Source of the DNA: Mesorhizobium sp. J8
GTDB taxonomy: Bacteria > Pseudomonadota > Alphaproteobacteria > Rhizobiales > Rhizobiaceae
Length of the DNA stretch: 64,000 nt
Assembly: GCF_016591715.1 (NCBI RefSeq)
Contig: NZ_AP024109.1
Location: 2,356,001-2,420,000, forward strand
Direction of reading: 5' to 3'
The notes beneath the pieces are model-generated. The model made no database searches, had not been told where the DNA came from, and was given only the letters and a program-made list of their open reading frames with translations. Shown piece after piece: positions 1 to 7,700 of this stretch. How positions within the stretch are numbered: the first letter of the stretch is position 1; each line of letters begins with the position of its first letter. Position numbers and translations under genes: made by a program.

Positions 1-96
1 CTCGCCGAATATGAAGTGCCTGCCTATCCCGCTGACCGCCTGCCGCCGGAACTTGCCGCCATTCCAGCCGTTAAGCCGGGAAGCCGCAACATCTGA
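1..96 (+). CDS. 3' end of an upstream gene, product unknown (partial)
   Basis: The frame is open from the first base and ends at a TGA at 94-96. It gives the last 31 residues of a protein whose body lies left of the window. The tail is rich in proline and alanine and carries no motif I recognise. Codon use is GC-rich at third positions like its neighbours, which favours a real C-terminus. So short a piece could still be a chance open frame. Confidence 0.4.
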   Translation, partial: LAEYEVPAYPADRLPPELAAIPAVKPGSRNI

Positions 97-171
97 ACCC
101 GCAATGTATGAAAGCAAGCAGTTGCGCGCGCCGCTTGTCTCTCTCTGGCCGCGGCCCGCTTCGGGGCAGCG

Positions 172-555
172 ATGATCGCCGGTATCGACCATTTCGTGCT
201 GACGGTCCGCTCGGTCGAGGCGACCTGCGACTTCTACGAGCGCGTGCTTGGCATGCGGCGGCTCGATGAACCGAACCGGCCAACCGCGCTTTTGTTCGGC
301 TCGCAGAAGATCAACCTGCACGAAATCGACCGCACTTTCGAGCCGAAGGCGAAGGCGCCGACGCCCGGTTCCGGCGATTTCTGCCTCGTTGCGGCGGTGC
401 CGCTTGCCGAGGTCCAGGCCAGCCTCGAAGCCAACGGCGTGGCGGTCGAAGTCGGTCCGGTCTTACGCACCGGCGCGCGCGGCCCGATGATGTCGGTCTA
501 TTTCCGCGATCCCGACGGCAATCTGGTCGAGGTCAGCGAGTACCGGCTCGACTGA
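172..555 (+). CDS. VOC family protein (glyoxalase/dioxygenase fold)
   Basis: This 127-residue protein has the single-unit vicinal oxygen chelate layout. It opens with IDHFVLTVRSVEATCDFYERVLGM, of which IDHF and the later E are typical metal-binding positions, and closes with FRDPDGNLVEVSEY, where the FxDPxGN turn and the following Glu are family hallmarks. Such proteins bind a divalent metal and act on small molecules such as thiol adducts; the substrate cannot be read from sequence. The length is normal for a one-module VOC protein that would dimerise. The ATG at 172 follows a GGGGCAG-like ribosome site. Its 3' end overlaps the convergent GNAT gene by 23 bases. Confidence 0.85.
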   Translation: MIAGIDHFVLTVRSVEATCDFYERVLGMRRLDEPNRPTALLFGSQKINLHEIDRTFEPKAKAPTPGSGDFCLVAAVPLAEVQASLEANGVAVEVGPVLRTGARGPMMSVYFRDPDGNLVEVSEYRLD

Positions 556-1063
556 GGTCGAGCCGCATGGCGCAGCGCCGGTCCAAAGCCATGCCGTGCT
601 CGGCCTCGTCGCCGAGCAGGCTGGCCAACCGTCCGTCGATCTCGGCGCCTTCCAGGATACGAAAGCCGAACTTGCGATAGAAGGGCGCATTCCAGGCGAC
701 GGCGCGAAACGTGGTCAGCGTCACCGCGGCCAGACCGCGGCGCCCGGCGTCCGCGACCGCCCGTTCGAGCAGGGCGCGGCCGATGCCCTGGCCCTGCCGG
801 TCGAGGCGCACGTCCAACTCCCAGACATGCAGCACATCGTCCTCGGTCCCGGCGCTCAGGAAGCCGACCGGCCGGTCCTTCCCATCCGCGGCAATCCAAC
901 ATGCGCCTGCGGCGATCAGCCCGCGGTGTCGCTCGACGCTGACATTGTCGCCGTCGGCGAGCCACGCCAGTTCCGGAATGGCGCGGAACGCCAGTCCGGC
1001 CGATTGCTCGATCGCCGGCAATGCCTCCGCGTCCTCGGCCCGCGCCGGTCGAATGGTGATCAT
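533..1063 (-). CDS. GNAT family N-acetyltransferase
   Basis: This 176-residue protein begins MITIRPARAEDAEALPAIE, the usual first strand and helix of GNAT enzymes. The acetyl-CoA pyrophosphate loop appears as RQGQGIGRALLE near residues 92-103, matching the Q/RxxGxG/A motif. A late NAPFYRKFGF segment is the standard motif B region. The family transfers acetyl from acetyl-CoA to amines on small molecules, peptides or proteins; the acceptor is unknown here. It is transcribed toward the VOC gene and its C-terminus overlaps that gene. The tail after the GNAT core is about 30 residues longer than the minimal fold. Confidence 0.85.
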   Translation of the reverse strand: MITIRPARAEDAEALPAIEQSAGLAFRAIPELAWLADGDNVSVERHRGLIAAGACWIAADGKDRPVGFLSAGTEDDVLHVWELDVRLDRQGQGIGRALLERAVADAGRRGLAAVTLTTFRAVAWNAPFYRKFGFRILEGAEIDGRLASLLGDEAEHGMALDRRCAMRLDLSRAGTR

Positions 1064-1149
1064 TTGCTCCGCATCTCGGTTGTTTCCTCAGTTTCGCCAG
1101 AATGACGGCCTTGTTACAGCCTGCGGCAGACCATCGCGGCGGCGTTTCG

Positions 1150-1178
1150 TTGTTACGCGGCCTGCCCGTCTCTATATC
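1150..1178 (+). promoter_or_regulatory. sigma-70-type promoter for the DUF2062-acpS genes
   Basis: TTGTTA at 1150-1155 and TATATC at 1173-1178 are separated by exactly 17 bases. The match to the housekeeping -35/-10 pattern is good for a high-GC genome. Transcription would start near 1185, about 90 bases before the chosen GTG start of the DUF2062 gene. This is a reading by eye with no supporting start-site data. Confidence 0.5.
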
Positions 1179-1275
1179 AAAGACTGTTGCCTTTCTGCGC
1201 CATGGAAGCGCAAGATATGTGTGGCGCGTCCCGGTGGGCAGGGGCAGCGCGTGTTGGACCGGGAACTGGAACAGA

Positions 1276-1863
1276 GTGCTTTTTCGACGCCGAGAGCCTG
1301 ATGGCCTCCTGGAGCGGGTGCGTACTTATCTATGGCCGCGCCGCTCGTTCTCGCGTTCCGTGCAGTATTTCTCCAAACGCATCCTGCGGCTGAAGGCGAC
1401 GCCGCATTCGGTCGCCGCCGGGGTCGCCGCGGGCGTTTTTGCCTCCTTCTTCCCGCTTGGCGTTCATTTCGTGGTTGCCGCGGTGCTTTGCTGGGTGATC
1501 GCCGGCAATCTGGTCGCGGCTGCGCTCGGCGCGGTGTTCTTCGGCAATCCGCTGACCTCCCCGCTTTTGTGGGGCGCCTCCTGGGAAACCGGCAAACTGA
1601 TCCTGCGTCAGCATCTGCCGAGGCACGGGCCGCCTGAGCATCTTGGCGAAATGATGCACAAGCTCTCCTTCGACAAGCTCTGGGCGCCTGTTCTGGAGCC
1701 AATGCTGATCGGTGCGGTGCTGCTTGGCTTGATCTTCGGACTGGTGTTCTACGGCATCACCCGCTGGGGCATGACCGCGTTTCGCGAGCAACGCCGGAAG
1801 CGCACGGCCGAGCGCGCCGAGAAGAAGGCGCGGCAGGGCGGGCGGGAAGTGCCGGCGGAATGA
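1276..1863 (+). CDS. DUF2062 domain membrane protein
   Basis: The protein of 195 residues has the DUF2062 layout. A basic N-terminal segment ([13 protein letters not shown]) is followed by a glycine- and alanine-rich hydrophobic core with the FFPLGVHF and FFGNPLTSP turns typical of the family, a second membrane segment near residues 145-170, and a charged Lys/Arg/Glu C-terminal tail. The function of DUF2062 proteins is not established. The frame is open from 1102, but I chose GTG at 1276 because it has a GGAAC/GGAA ribosome site and begins where homology-like sequence begins; a promoter candidate at 1150-1178 also lies inside the longer version. Its stop overlaps the acpS ATG by 4 bases, so the two are co-translated. 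Confidence 0.75.
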   Translation: MLFRRREPDGLLERVRTYLWPRRSFSRSVQYFSKRILRLKATPHSVAAGVAAGVFASFFPLGVHFVVAAVLCWVIAGNLVAAALGAVFFGNPLTSPLLWGASWETGKLILRQHLPRHGPPEHLGEMMHKLSFDKLWAPVLEPMLIGAVLLGLIFGLVFYGITRWGMTAFREQRRKRTAERAEKKARQGGREVPAE

Positions 1864-2273
1864 TCATCGGCATCGGCAGCGACCTGATCGACATCAGACG
1901 CATCGAAAAGTCGCTGGAGCGGCACGGCCAGCGCTTCGTCCAGCGCATCTACACCGAGGTCGAGCAGGCCAAGTCGGAAAAGCGTGCCGCCCGCGCGGCT
2001 TCCTATGCCAAGCGCTTCGCCGCCAAGGAGGCTTGCGCCAAGGCGCTAGGCACCGGCATGGCCGAAGGCGTGTTCTGGCGCGATATGGGCGTGGTCAACC
2101 TGCCGAGCGGCGCGCCGACCATGGCGCTGACCGGCGGCGCCGCGGCCAGGCTGGAGAAAATCCTGCCGAAAGGCCACCGCGCGCTGATCCATCTCACCAT
2201 CACCGACGATTTCCCGCTTGCTCAAGCCTTTGTGATCATCGAGGCAGTGCCCGCCGAACAAGCGCCACATTGA
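1860..2273 (+). CDS. acpS: holo-[acyl-carrier-protein] synthase AcpS
   Basis: AcpS moves the 4'-phosphopantetheine arm from coenzyme A onto apo-acyl carrier protein, switching on fatty acid synthesis. The 137-residue protein starts [16 protein letters not shown], with the Mg-binding Asp at residue 8, and carries the second family motif [14 protein letters not shown] with Glu near residue 57. Length is normal for the bacterial AcpS type. The ATG overlaps the stop of the DUF2062 gene (ATGA). The acpS-lepB-rnc-era order is conserved in rhizobia and supports the call. Confidence 0.95.
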   Translation: MIIGIGSDLIDIRRIEKSLERHGQRFVQRIYTEVEQAKSEKRAARAASYAKRFAAKEACAKALGTGMAEGVFWRDMGVVNLPSGAPTMALTGGAAARLEKILPKGHRALIHLTITDDFPLAQAFVIIEAVPAEQAPH

Positions 2274-2300
2274 TTCCATCTGACCACCAGCGGCATGACG

Positions 2301-2329
2301 TTGCCCAGCGCGCGCCAAGACTCTATACC
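2301..2329 (+). promoter_or_regulatory. sigma-70-type promoter upstream of lepB
   Basis: TTGCCC at 2301-2306 and TATACC at 2324-2329 are spaced by 17 bases and lie in the short gap between acpS and lepB. The predicted start is near 2336, giving a short leader before the lepB ATG at 2353. It could drive lepB-rnc-era independently of acpS. Confidence 0.45.
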
Positions 2330-2352
2330 AACATCGCACAATCGAGGACGAC

Positions 2353-3102
2353 ATGAGCGTGGCTGAAAAATCGCAGAAGAAATCCGGCGGGCTTGGTGAA
2401 ACCTTCTCCGTCATCATCCAGGCTCTGCTGCTCGCGCTCGTCATCCGCACGCTGCTTTTCCAGCCCTTCTCCATTCCGTCCGGCTCGATGCGGCCGACGC
2501 TGCTCGAAGGCGACTATCTCTTCGTCACCAAATGGGCCTATGGCTATTCGCGCTATTCGCTGCCTTTCGGTCCCGATCTCTTCTCGGGCCGCATTTGGGG
2601 CTCGGAGCCCAAGCGCGGCGACGTGGTGGTGTTCAAGTTCCCTCCGGATCCGTCAGTCGACTACATCAAGCGCGTCGTCGGTCTGCCCGGCGACAAGATC
2701 CAGATGAAGGACGGCCAGCTCTTCATCAATGACGTCGGCGTGCCGCGCGTGAAGACCGGTCAGATCGACAATCCCGACGTCACCGAGGAAAACCGGCCGA
2801 TCGACGTCTATCGCGAAACGCTACCCAACGGCGTCAGCTACGACACGCTCGACATCAATTCGGATTCGATCGGCGACAACACGCGCGAATTCGTCGTGCC
2901 GGCCGGGCACTATTTCATGATGGGCGACAATCGCGACAATTCCTCCGACAGCCGCTTCGCCGTCGGCTTTGTGCCGGCCGAGAACCTCGTCGGCCGCGCC
3001 AACCTCATCTTCTTCTCGATCGCCGGCAAGGCGAGTCCGCTGGAAATCTGGAAGTGGCCGTCGCTGATGCGCGCCGGGCGCCTGTTCCATTTCGTCCACT
3101 AG
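2353..3102 (+). CDS. lepB: signal peptidase I
   Basis: LepB removes signal peptides from exported proteins at the outer face of the inner membrane. The 249-residue protein has one N-terminal membrane segment (about residues 17-37), then the catalytic serine box IPSGSMRPTL with Ser45, the lysine box DYIKRVVGLPGDKI with general base Lys106, and the late GDNRDNSSDSR box at 191-201. All catalytic residues of the Ser-Lys family S26 are present. It sits 4 bases before rnc, the usual alphaproteobacterial arrangement. Confidence 0.97.
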   Translation: MSVAEKSQKKSGGLGETFSVIIQALLLALVIRTLLFQPFSIPSGSMRPTLLEGDYLFVTKWAYGYSRYSLPFGPDLFSGRIWGSEPKRGDVVVFKFPPDPSVDYIKRVVGLPGDKIQMKDGQLFINDVGVPRVKTGQIDNPDVTEENRPIDVYRETLPNGVSYDTLDINSDSIGDNTREFVVPAGHYFMMGDNRDNSSDSRFAVGFVPAENLVGRANLIFFSIAGKASPLEIWKWPSLMRAGRLFHFVH

Positions 3103-3106
3103 AGCG

Positions 3107-3823
3107 ATGGCGGCCAGCAAGCGTTTGACCGCCGATGCCCTGGCCGAAGCGCTTGTCGAGCGTACCGGCCATGCCTTCGCCGACCGCCAGCGCCTGCAGC
3201 GGGCGCTGACCCATGCCAGCGCACGTTCGACCCATGCCGGTGTCGACTACGAGCGCTTCGAATTCCTGGGTGACCGCGTTCTCGGCCTCGTCGTCGCAGA
3301 CATGCTGTTGGCCGCCTTTCCCGATGCCGCCGAGGGCGAGCTGTCGCTGCGCCTCAATGCGCTGGTCAATGCCGAGGCGCTGTCCCAGATCGCCGAGGAG
3401 ATCGGCCTCCCGGAGTTGATCCGCGCCGGCTCCGATGTGCGCAATCTCGACGGGCGCAAGCGCACCAATCTGCGCGCCGATGCGCTGGAGTCGCTGATTG
3501 CCGTGCTTTACCTGGACGGTGGCCTCGAAGCTGCCCGCGCCTTCATCCATCGCTACTGGCAGCCGCGCTCGCAGGCGATCGGCGCCGCGCGGCGCGACGC
3601 CAAGACCGAATTGCAGGAATGGGCGCACCAGGCAGCAGCAGGCGCCGTGCCGGCCTACCGCGTCGACGGCCGCGAGGGGCCGGACCACGATCCGCTCTTC
3701 ACCGTCAGTGTCAAGGTCGGCTCTTTCGCTCCCGCGACCGGCAGCGGCCGCTCCAAGCGCGAGGCCGAGCAGGCCGCCGCGGCTACTCTTTTGCTGCGCG
3801 AAGGCGTATGGAGCGCGGCATGA
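3107..3823 (+). CDS. rnc: ribonuclease III
   Basis: RNase III cleaves double-stranded RNA during rRNA maturation and mRNA or antisense RNA decay. The 238-residue protein has the N-terminal endonuclease domain with signature ERFEFLGDRVLG (about 49-60), the acidic metal-binding residues around it, and a C-terminal double-stranded-RNA-binding domain from about residue 163 ending in KREAEQAAAATLLL. ATG at 3107 directly follows lepB. Its stop overlaps the era start (ATGA), so translation is probably coupled. Confidence 0.97.
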   Translation: MAASKRLTADALAEALVERTGHAFADRQRLQRALTHASARSTHAGVDYERFEFLGDRVLGLVVADMLLAAFPDAAEGELSLRLNALVNAEALSQIAEEIGLPELIRAGSDVRNLDGRKRTNLRADALESLIAVLYLDGGLEAARAFIHRYWQPRSQAIGAARRDAKTELQEWAHQAAAGAVPAYRVDGREGPDHDPLFTVSVKVGSFAPATGSGRSKREAEQAAAATLLLREGVWSAA

Positions 3824-4740
3824 CAGAAATTGAAAACCCTGAAGCCCCGCCGACGCGCTCCGGTTTCGTCGCGCTGATCGGCGCGCCCAATGCCGGCAAG
3901 TCGACGCTGGTCAACCAGCTGGTCGGCGCCAAGGTGTCGATCGTCACCCATAAGGTGCAGACCACCCGCGCCATCGTGCGCGGCATCGCCACGCATGACA
4001 ACGCGCAGATCGTCTTCGTCGACACGCCAGGCATCTTCAAGCCGAAGCGGCGGCTGGACACCGCTATGGTGACCACCGCCTGGGGCGGCGCCAAGGATGC
4101 CGATGTCGTGGTGCTTCTGATCGACGCTGAGCGCGGCATCAAGGGCGACGCCGACGCCATCCTCGACCGGCTGAAGGACGTCAAGCAGCCGATGCTGCTC
4201 GTCCTCAACAAGGTCGACCGCGTCAAGCCGGAGACGCTTCTGGCTTTGGCCGCGACCGCGAACGAACGCGTGCCGTTCAAGCGTACCTTCATGGTCTCCG
4301 CGCTCACCGGCTCCGGGTGCAAGGACCTGCTCGATTATCTCGCCGAGACGTTGCCCGCCGGCCCCTGGTACTATCCGGAAGACCAGATCTCCGACCTGCC
4401 GATGCGGCAGCTCGCGGCCGAGATCACCCGCGAAAAACTTTATCTGCGGCTGCATCAGGAGCTTCCCTATTCCTCGCATATCGAGACCGAGAAATGGGAA
4501 GAGAAGAAGGACGGCTCGGTGCGCATCGAGCAGGTCATCTATGTCGAGCGCGACAGCCAGAAGAAGATCGTGCTCGGCCACAAGGGTGAGACGATCCGAG
4601 CCATCGGCCAGGCCGCGCGGACCGAGATCGCCGAAATCCTCGAACAGAAGGTGCATCTCTTCCTGTTCGTGAAGGTGCGCGAGAACTGGGGCGACGACCC
4701 CGAGCGCTACCGCGAGATGGGGCTGGAGTTTCCGGGGTAG
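3820..4740 (+). CDS. era: GTPase Era
   Basis: Era is an essential GTPase that binds the 3' end of 16S rRNA and helps assemble the 30S subunit. The 306-residue protein shows G1 GAPNAGKS (21-28), switch I residues QTTR, G3 DTPG (68-71), G4 NKVD (130-133) and a C-terminal KH RNA-binding domain with the HKGETIRAIG loop. I chose ATG 3820, overlapping the rnc stop by 4 bases; an in-frame ATG at 3808 would add four residues. In most rhizobia recO follows at once, but here a Rieske oxygenase gene intervenes. Confidence 0.96.
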   Translation: MTEIENPEAPPTRSGFVALIGAPNAGKSTLVNQLVGAKVSIVTHKVQTTRAIVRGIATHDNAQIVFVDTPGIFKPKRRLDTAMVTTAWGGAKDADVVVLLIDAERGIKGDADAILDRLKDVKQPMLLVLNKVDRVKPETLLALAATANERVPFKRTFMVSALTGSGCKDLLDYLAETLPAGPWYYPEDQISDLPMRQLAAEITREKLYLRLHQELPYSSHIETEKWEEKKDGSVRIEQVIYVERDSQKKIVLGHKGETIRAIGQAARTEIAEILEQKVHLFLFVKVRENWGDDPERYREMGLEFPG

Positions 4741-4941
4741 GCCGGGCAAGCCGCGCTCGTCCACGTTGTGGCCAATTGGACGAAGCGCAACGGTGCGGGC
4801 CGAAAGGCCGCCTAGCGCCAAGAGCTAGCCGCTGATGGGCCCAAGGTCTTGCACCCGGCTTACAGGCTGTGCGCAGGGGAGCCAATTCCCTTGCGATGTC
4901 GCCCCGCCTACGACAGGATTGCCGCAGCTGGAGATTACCCT

Positions 4942-6003
4942 ATGACGCAGGATAACTTGCGACCCGACCACCCGACATTCCACACTCCGCCCGTGCAATA
5001 CCTGAACCTGGACCCGTCGCTTTATGTCCGCGATGATATCTGGCAGCAGGAACGGTCCAACATCTTCGCGCGCACCTGGCAATTCATGGGGCCTGTCGCC
5101 TCGGTCGCGTCGTCCGGTCAATACCTTGCCATCGACATCGCCGGCACGCCGATCTTCGCCATCCGCGGCCGGGACGGGACCTTGCGCGGATTCAAGAACG
5201 TCTGCCGCCACCGGGGGGCGAAACTTCTGGCCGATGGCGCGGGCAAATGTGGGCTGATCGTTTGTCCCTATCACAAATGGTCCTTTGCCGACACCGGACG
5301 GCTGGTGCAGGCCCCGTGGTATGGCAAGGATCCCGCGATCATCGCCGAGGACTGGCCGCTGGAGACGGTGCAATTGTCCGAATGGCGCGGGCTGCTCTTC
5401 GCGGCACTCGACCCGAAGGAAAGTCTTCTGGATCAACTTGGCTCTCTGCCCGCCGAACTGGCGGACGAGCCGTTGGAGAGCTATGCCGCCACCGATCAGG
5501 CCACTGTCAGCTTTGCGGCGAACTGGAAAATCTACACCGACAATTTCGTCGAAGGCTACCACATCCCCGGCACGCATCCCTCGTTCTACGCTGCCATCGA
5601 CTTCGAAGCTTTCCAGACCACCGCCCATCCCGGTTATGTCCGGATGACCGCACCGCCAAAAGACGGTCTGTTCTATCGCGGCAAATGGCTTTGGATGTGG
5701 CCGAACTGGACGCTGTCGCTTTTCGATGGCGGCATGAACGTTAGCCGGATCAACCCGACCTCACCACATCACACAGACCAGCACTACTATTTCTTCTTTG
5801 CCGACACCTCTGCAGAAGCATCCGAGAGCAGGGCGAAATCCGTGCAAGGCACCCTGGCCGTGGTACGCGAGGACTACACTATCTGCGCCGATACGCACCG
5901 CAACTATGCCGCAGGGGCCTATAGCTCCGGCCCGCTTTCGGGGCGGCATGAGCGGGGCGTGCAGTATTTCCAAGAACGGGTCGCTGCGGCACTGGGACTG
6001 TGA
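4942..6003 (+). CDS. Rieske non-heme iron oxygenase, alpha subunit
   Basis: The 353-residue protein is the catalytic subunit type of ring-hydroxylating or quaternary-amine oxygenases. It carries a Rieske [2Fe-2S] site with C88-x-H90 and C108-x2-H111. Its mononuclear iron site is seen in NFVEGYHIPGTHP, with His207 and His212, and probably Asp311 in REDYTICADT. The overall pattern resembles choline/betaine monooxygenase-like members more than classical dioxygenases. No reductase or ferredoxin gene lies nearby, so electron donors must be encoded elsewhere. Start ATG 4942 was chosen over upstream frame extension because the family begins near here. It stands alone between era and recO with gaps of about 200 bases on both sides, which suggests an insertion; the substrate is unknown. 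Confidence 0.85.
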   Translation: MTQDNLRPDHPTFHTPPVQYLNLDPSLYVRDDIWQQERSNIFARTWQFMGPVASVASSGQYLAIDIAGTPIFAIRGRDGTLRGFKNVCRHRGAKLLADGAGKCGLIVCPYHKWSFADTGRLVQAPWYGKDPAIIAEDWPLETVQLSEWRGLLFAALDPKESLLDQLGSLPAELADEPLESYAATDQATVSFAANWKIYTDNFVEGYHIPGTHPSFYAAIDFEAFQTTAHPGYVRMTAPPKDGLFYRGKWLWMWPNWTLSLFDGGMNVSRINPTSPHHTDQHYYFFFADTSAEASESRAKSVQGTLAVVREDYTICADTHRNYAAGAYSSGPLSGRHERGVQYFQERVAAALGL

Positions 6004-6201
6004 CCACCACGGCGCCGAGCGCAGCCGAAGGAGTCAGCATTCCTGCTTGATCAAATTTTGCCTGAACGTCCGGTTGGAGACGCATTGCTGCCATTCGGGA
6101 GCGACCAATGAAGGTCTCCAACGAGCATCAAAGCCGACAATTGGCTGGCGGGCTGCTCGTGTCCTTGATTTCACCGCTCAACAGGTGAAAAGCTCAAGCC
6201 C

Positions 6202-6960
6202 ATGGAATGGCGCGACGAGGGAATCGTTCTCGGCACCCGCAAGCATGGCGAAACCAGCGCCATCCTCGAGGTGATGACGCGCGCGCATGGCCGCCATCTC
6301 GGCCTGGTGCGGGGCGGGCGCTCGCGCAAGCAGCAGCCGGTGCTGCAGCCCGGCAACCGGGTCGATCTTCTGTGGCGGGCGCGGCTCGACGAGCATCTCG
6401 GCGTCTTCCAGGCCGAGGCGATCGAGATGAATGCGGCGCGGCTCATGGACAGCGCGGTCGCCGTCTACGGCCTGCAGACCATGGCCGCGCATCTGAGACT
6501 CCTGCCCGAGCGCGACGCCCATGGCGGGCTTTACGAGGCGCTTGCCGTGATGATCTCTCATCTGGGCGATGCCGATGCCGCGGGCGAGCTGGTGGCGCGC
6601 TTCGAGCTGCTCATCCTCGATGAGCTGGGCTTCGGCCTCGACCTCAGCCAATGCGCGGCGACCGGCACCAGGCAGGATCTCGCCTATGTCTCGCCGAAAT
6701 CCGGACGCGCCGTGTCGCGCGAGGCCGGCGCGCCCTGGCACGACAAGATGCTGGCGCTGCCGGCCTTCCTCCAGCGCGGCTCCGGCTTGCGCGCCGACGC
6801 GGCAGCGCTGGAAGACGCGTTCCGGCTGAGCGGCTTCTTCTTCACCCGCCATGTCTATGAGCCGCGCGGCCTCGAGCCGCCCGACGCCCGCGCCGGCTTC
6901 CTCGCGGCGCTGCGTCGGCATCATGCCGCGGTGAAGGCGATTGTCGGCGAGGCAGGATAG
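6202..6960 (+). CDS. recO: DNA repair protein RecO
   Basis: RecO works with RecR to load RecA on SSB-coated single-stranded DNA in gap repair. The 252-residue protein opens [19 protein letters not shown], the standard start of the N-terminal OB fold, then has the helical middle with [20 protein letters not shown] and a C-terminal helical region. Length is typical. It belongs with acpS-lepB-rnc-era by synteny, although a Rieske gene separates it from era. It is convergent with the NUDIX gene, with only 13 bases between the ends. Confidence 0.95.
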   Translation: MEWRDEGIVLGTRKHGETSAILEVMTRAHGRHLGLVRGGRSRKQQPVLQPGNRVDLLWRARLDEHLGVFQAEAIEMNAARLMDSAVAVYGLQTMAAHLRLLPERDAHGGLYEALAVMISHLGDADAAGELVARFELLILDELGFGLDLSQCAATGTRQDLAYVSPKSGRAVSREAGAPWHDKMLALPAFLQRGSGLRADAAALEDAFRLSGFFFTRHVYEPRGLEPPDARAGFLAALRRHHAAVKAIVGEAG

Positions 6961-6973
6961 AGAGGCAAGCGCC

Positions 6974-7438
6974 TTAATCCGCGCCGCGCCGCTCCAGGAG
7001 ATCATCGAGCATGGGGCGCTGGCCCTTGAGGATCTTGACGCCGGCTTCTGGCAGAGAAAACCAGCCGGCTTTGTCGATTTCGGGGAACTCCTTCATGCGT
7101 CCCGATTTCGGCGGCCACTCCATGGTGAACATATTGCTCCTGACGGCATTTGCATCGATATCCGCCTCGACGCTCCATGCAATGACGATCTTGCCGCCCG
7201 GCTGCTTGTACCTGCCGAGGGGGCGGAAATCGCCGTCGATGGCGATGCCGAGTTCCTCCTCGGCTTCCCGTTTGGCGGCTTCGAGCTCGTCCTCGGCGTC
7301 GCCGATCAATCCTTTCGGGATCGACCAGGCGCCTTCATCCTTTCTGGCCCAGAACGGCCCGCCGGGATGGACGAGCAGGAATTCGAACACACCGGCAATG
7401 CGCCGGTGTATGAGCAGCCCCGCACTTCGCTGCGGCAT
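6974..7438 (-). CDS. NUDIX hydrolase
   Basis: This 154-residue NUDIX protein hydrolyses a nucleoside diphosphate linked to another moiety. The Nudix box runs from GLIGDAEDELEAAKREAEEELGI, giving the GX5EX7REX2EEXG pattern with its metal-binding glutamates. The N-terminal segment GLLIHRRIAGVFEFLLVHPGGP is like diadenosine-polyphosphate and related housecleaning members (MutT/ApaH-independent types), but the substrate cannot be fixed. It is transcribed toward recO and divergently from the large DUF2339 gene. Confidence 0.88.
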   Translation of the reverse strand: MPQRSAGLLIHRRIAGVFEFLLVHPGGPFWARKDEGAWSIPKGLIGDAEDELEAAKREAEEELGIAIDGDFRPLGRYKQPGGKIVIAWSVEADIDANAVRSNMFTMEWPPKSGRMKEFPEIDKAGWFSLPEAGVKILKGQRPMLDDLLERRGAD

Positions 7439-7700
7439 CGGTCACCTCGCGACATTTTTCTTTGTTCGCGCGAGAATAGCACGAGTATTGCGCGGACGAG
7501 GTCACGCAATCTCGTCTGAATGCCGACAGCCTCGGCGGCACGCCATTGGATAACCGGGCAAGTTGCTGGCAATCGGCCGTGAAACATGCTCGATCTTGTT
7601 AGCCGGCCCGATTTGTTAGTCGCCAAGACGCTGATTTGCGCCAGTCGTCCCATTGCCGCATTTGTTGGCCACGACTGGTCTGGTTTTGAGGGAAACCGCC

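Noticed and set aside
1102..1275. A longer N-terminus for the DUF2062 protein
   Set aside because: A good promoter lies inside it and the family-like sequence begins at the GTG at 1276, which has a ribosome site.
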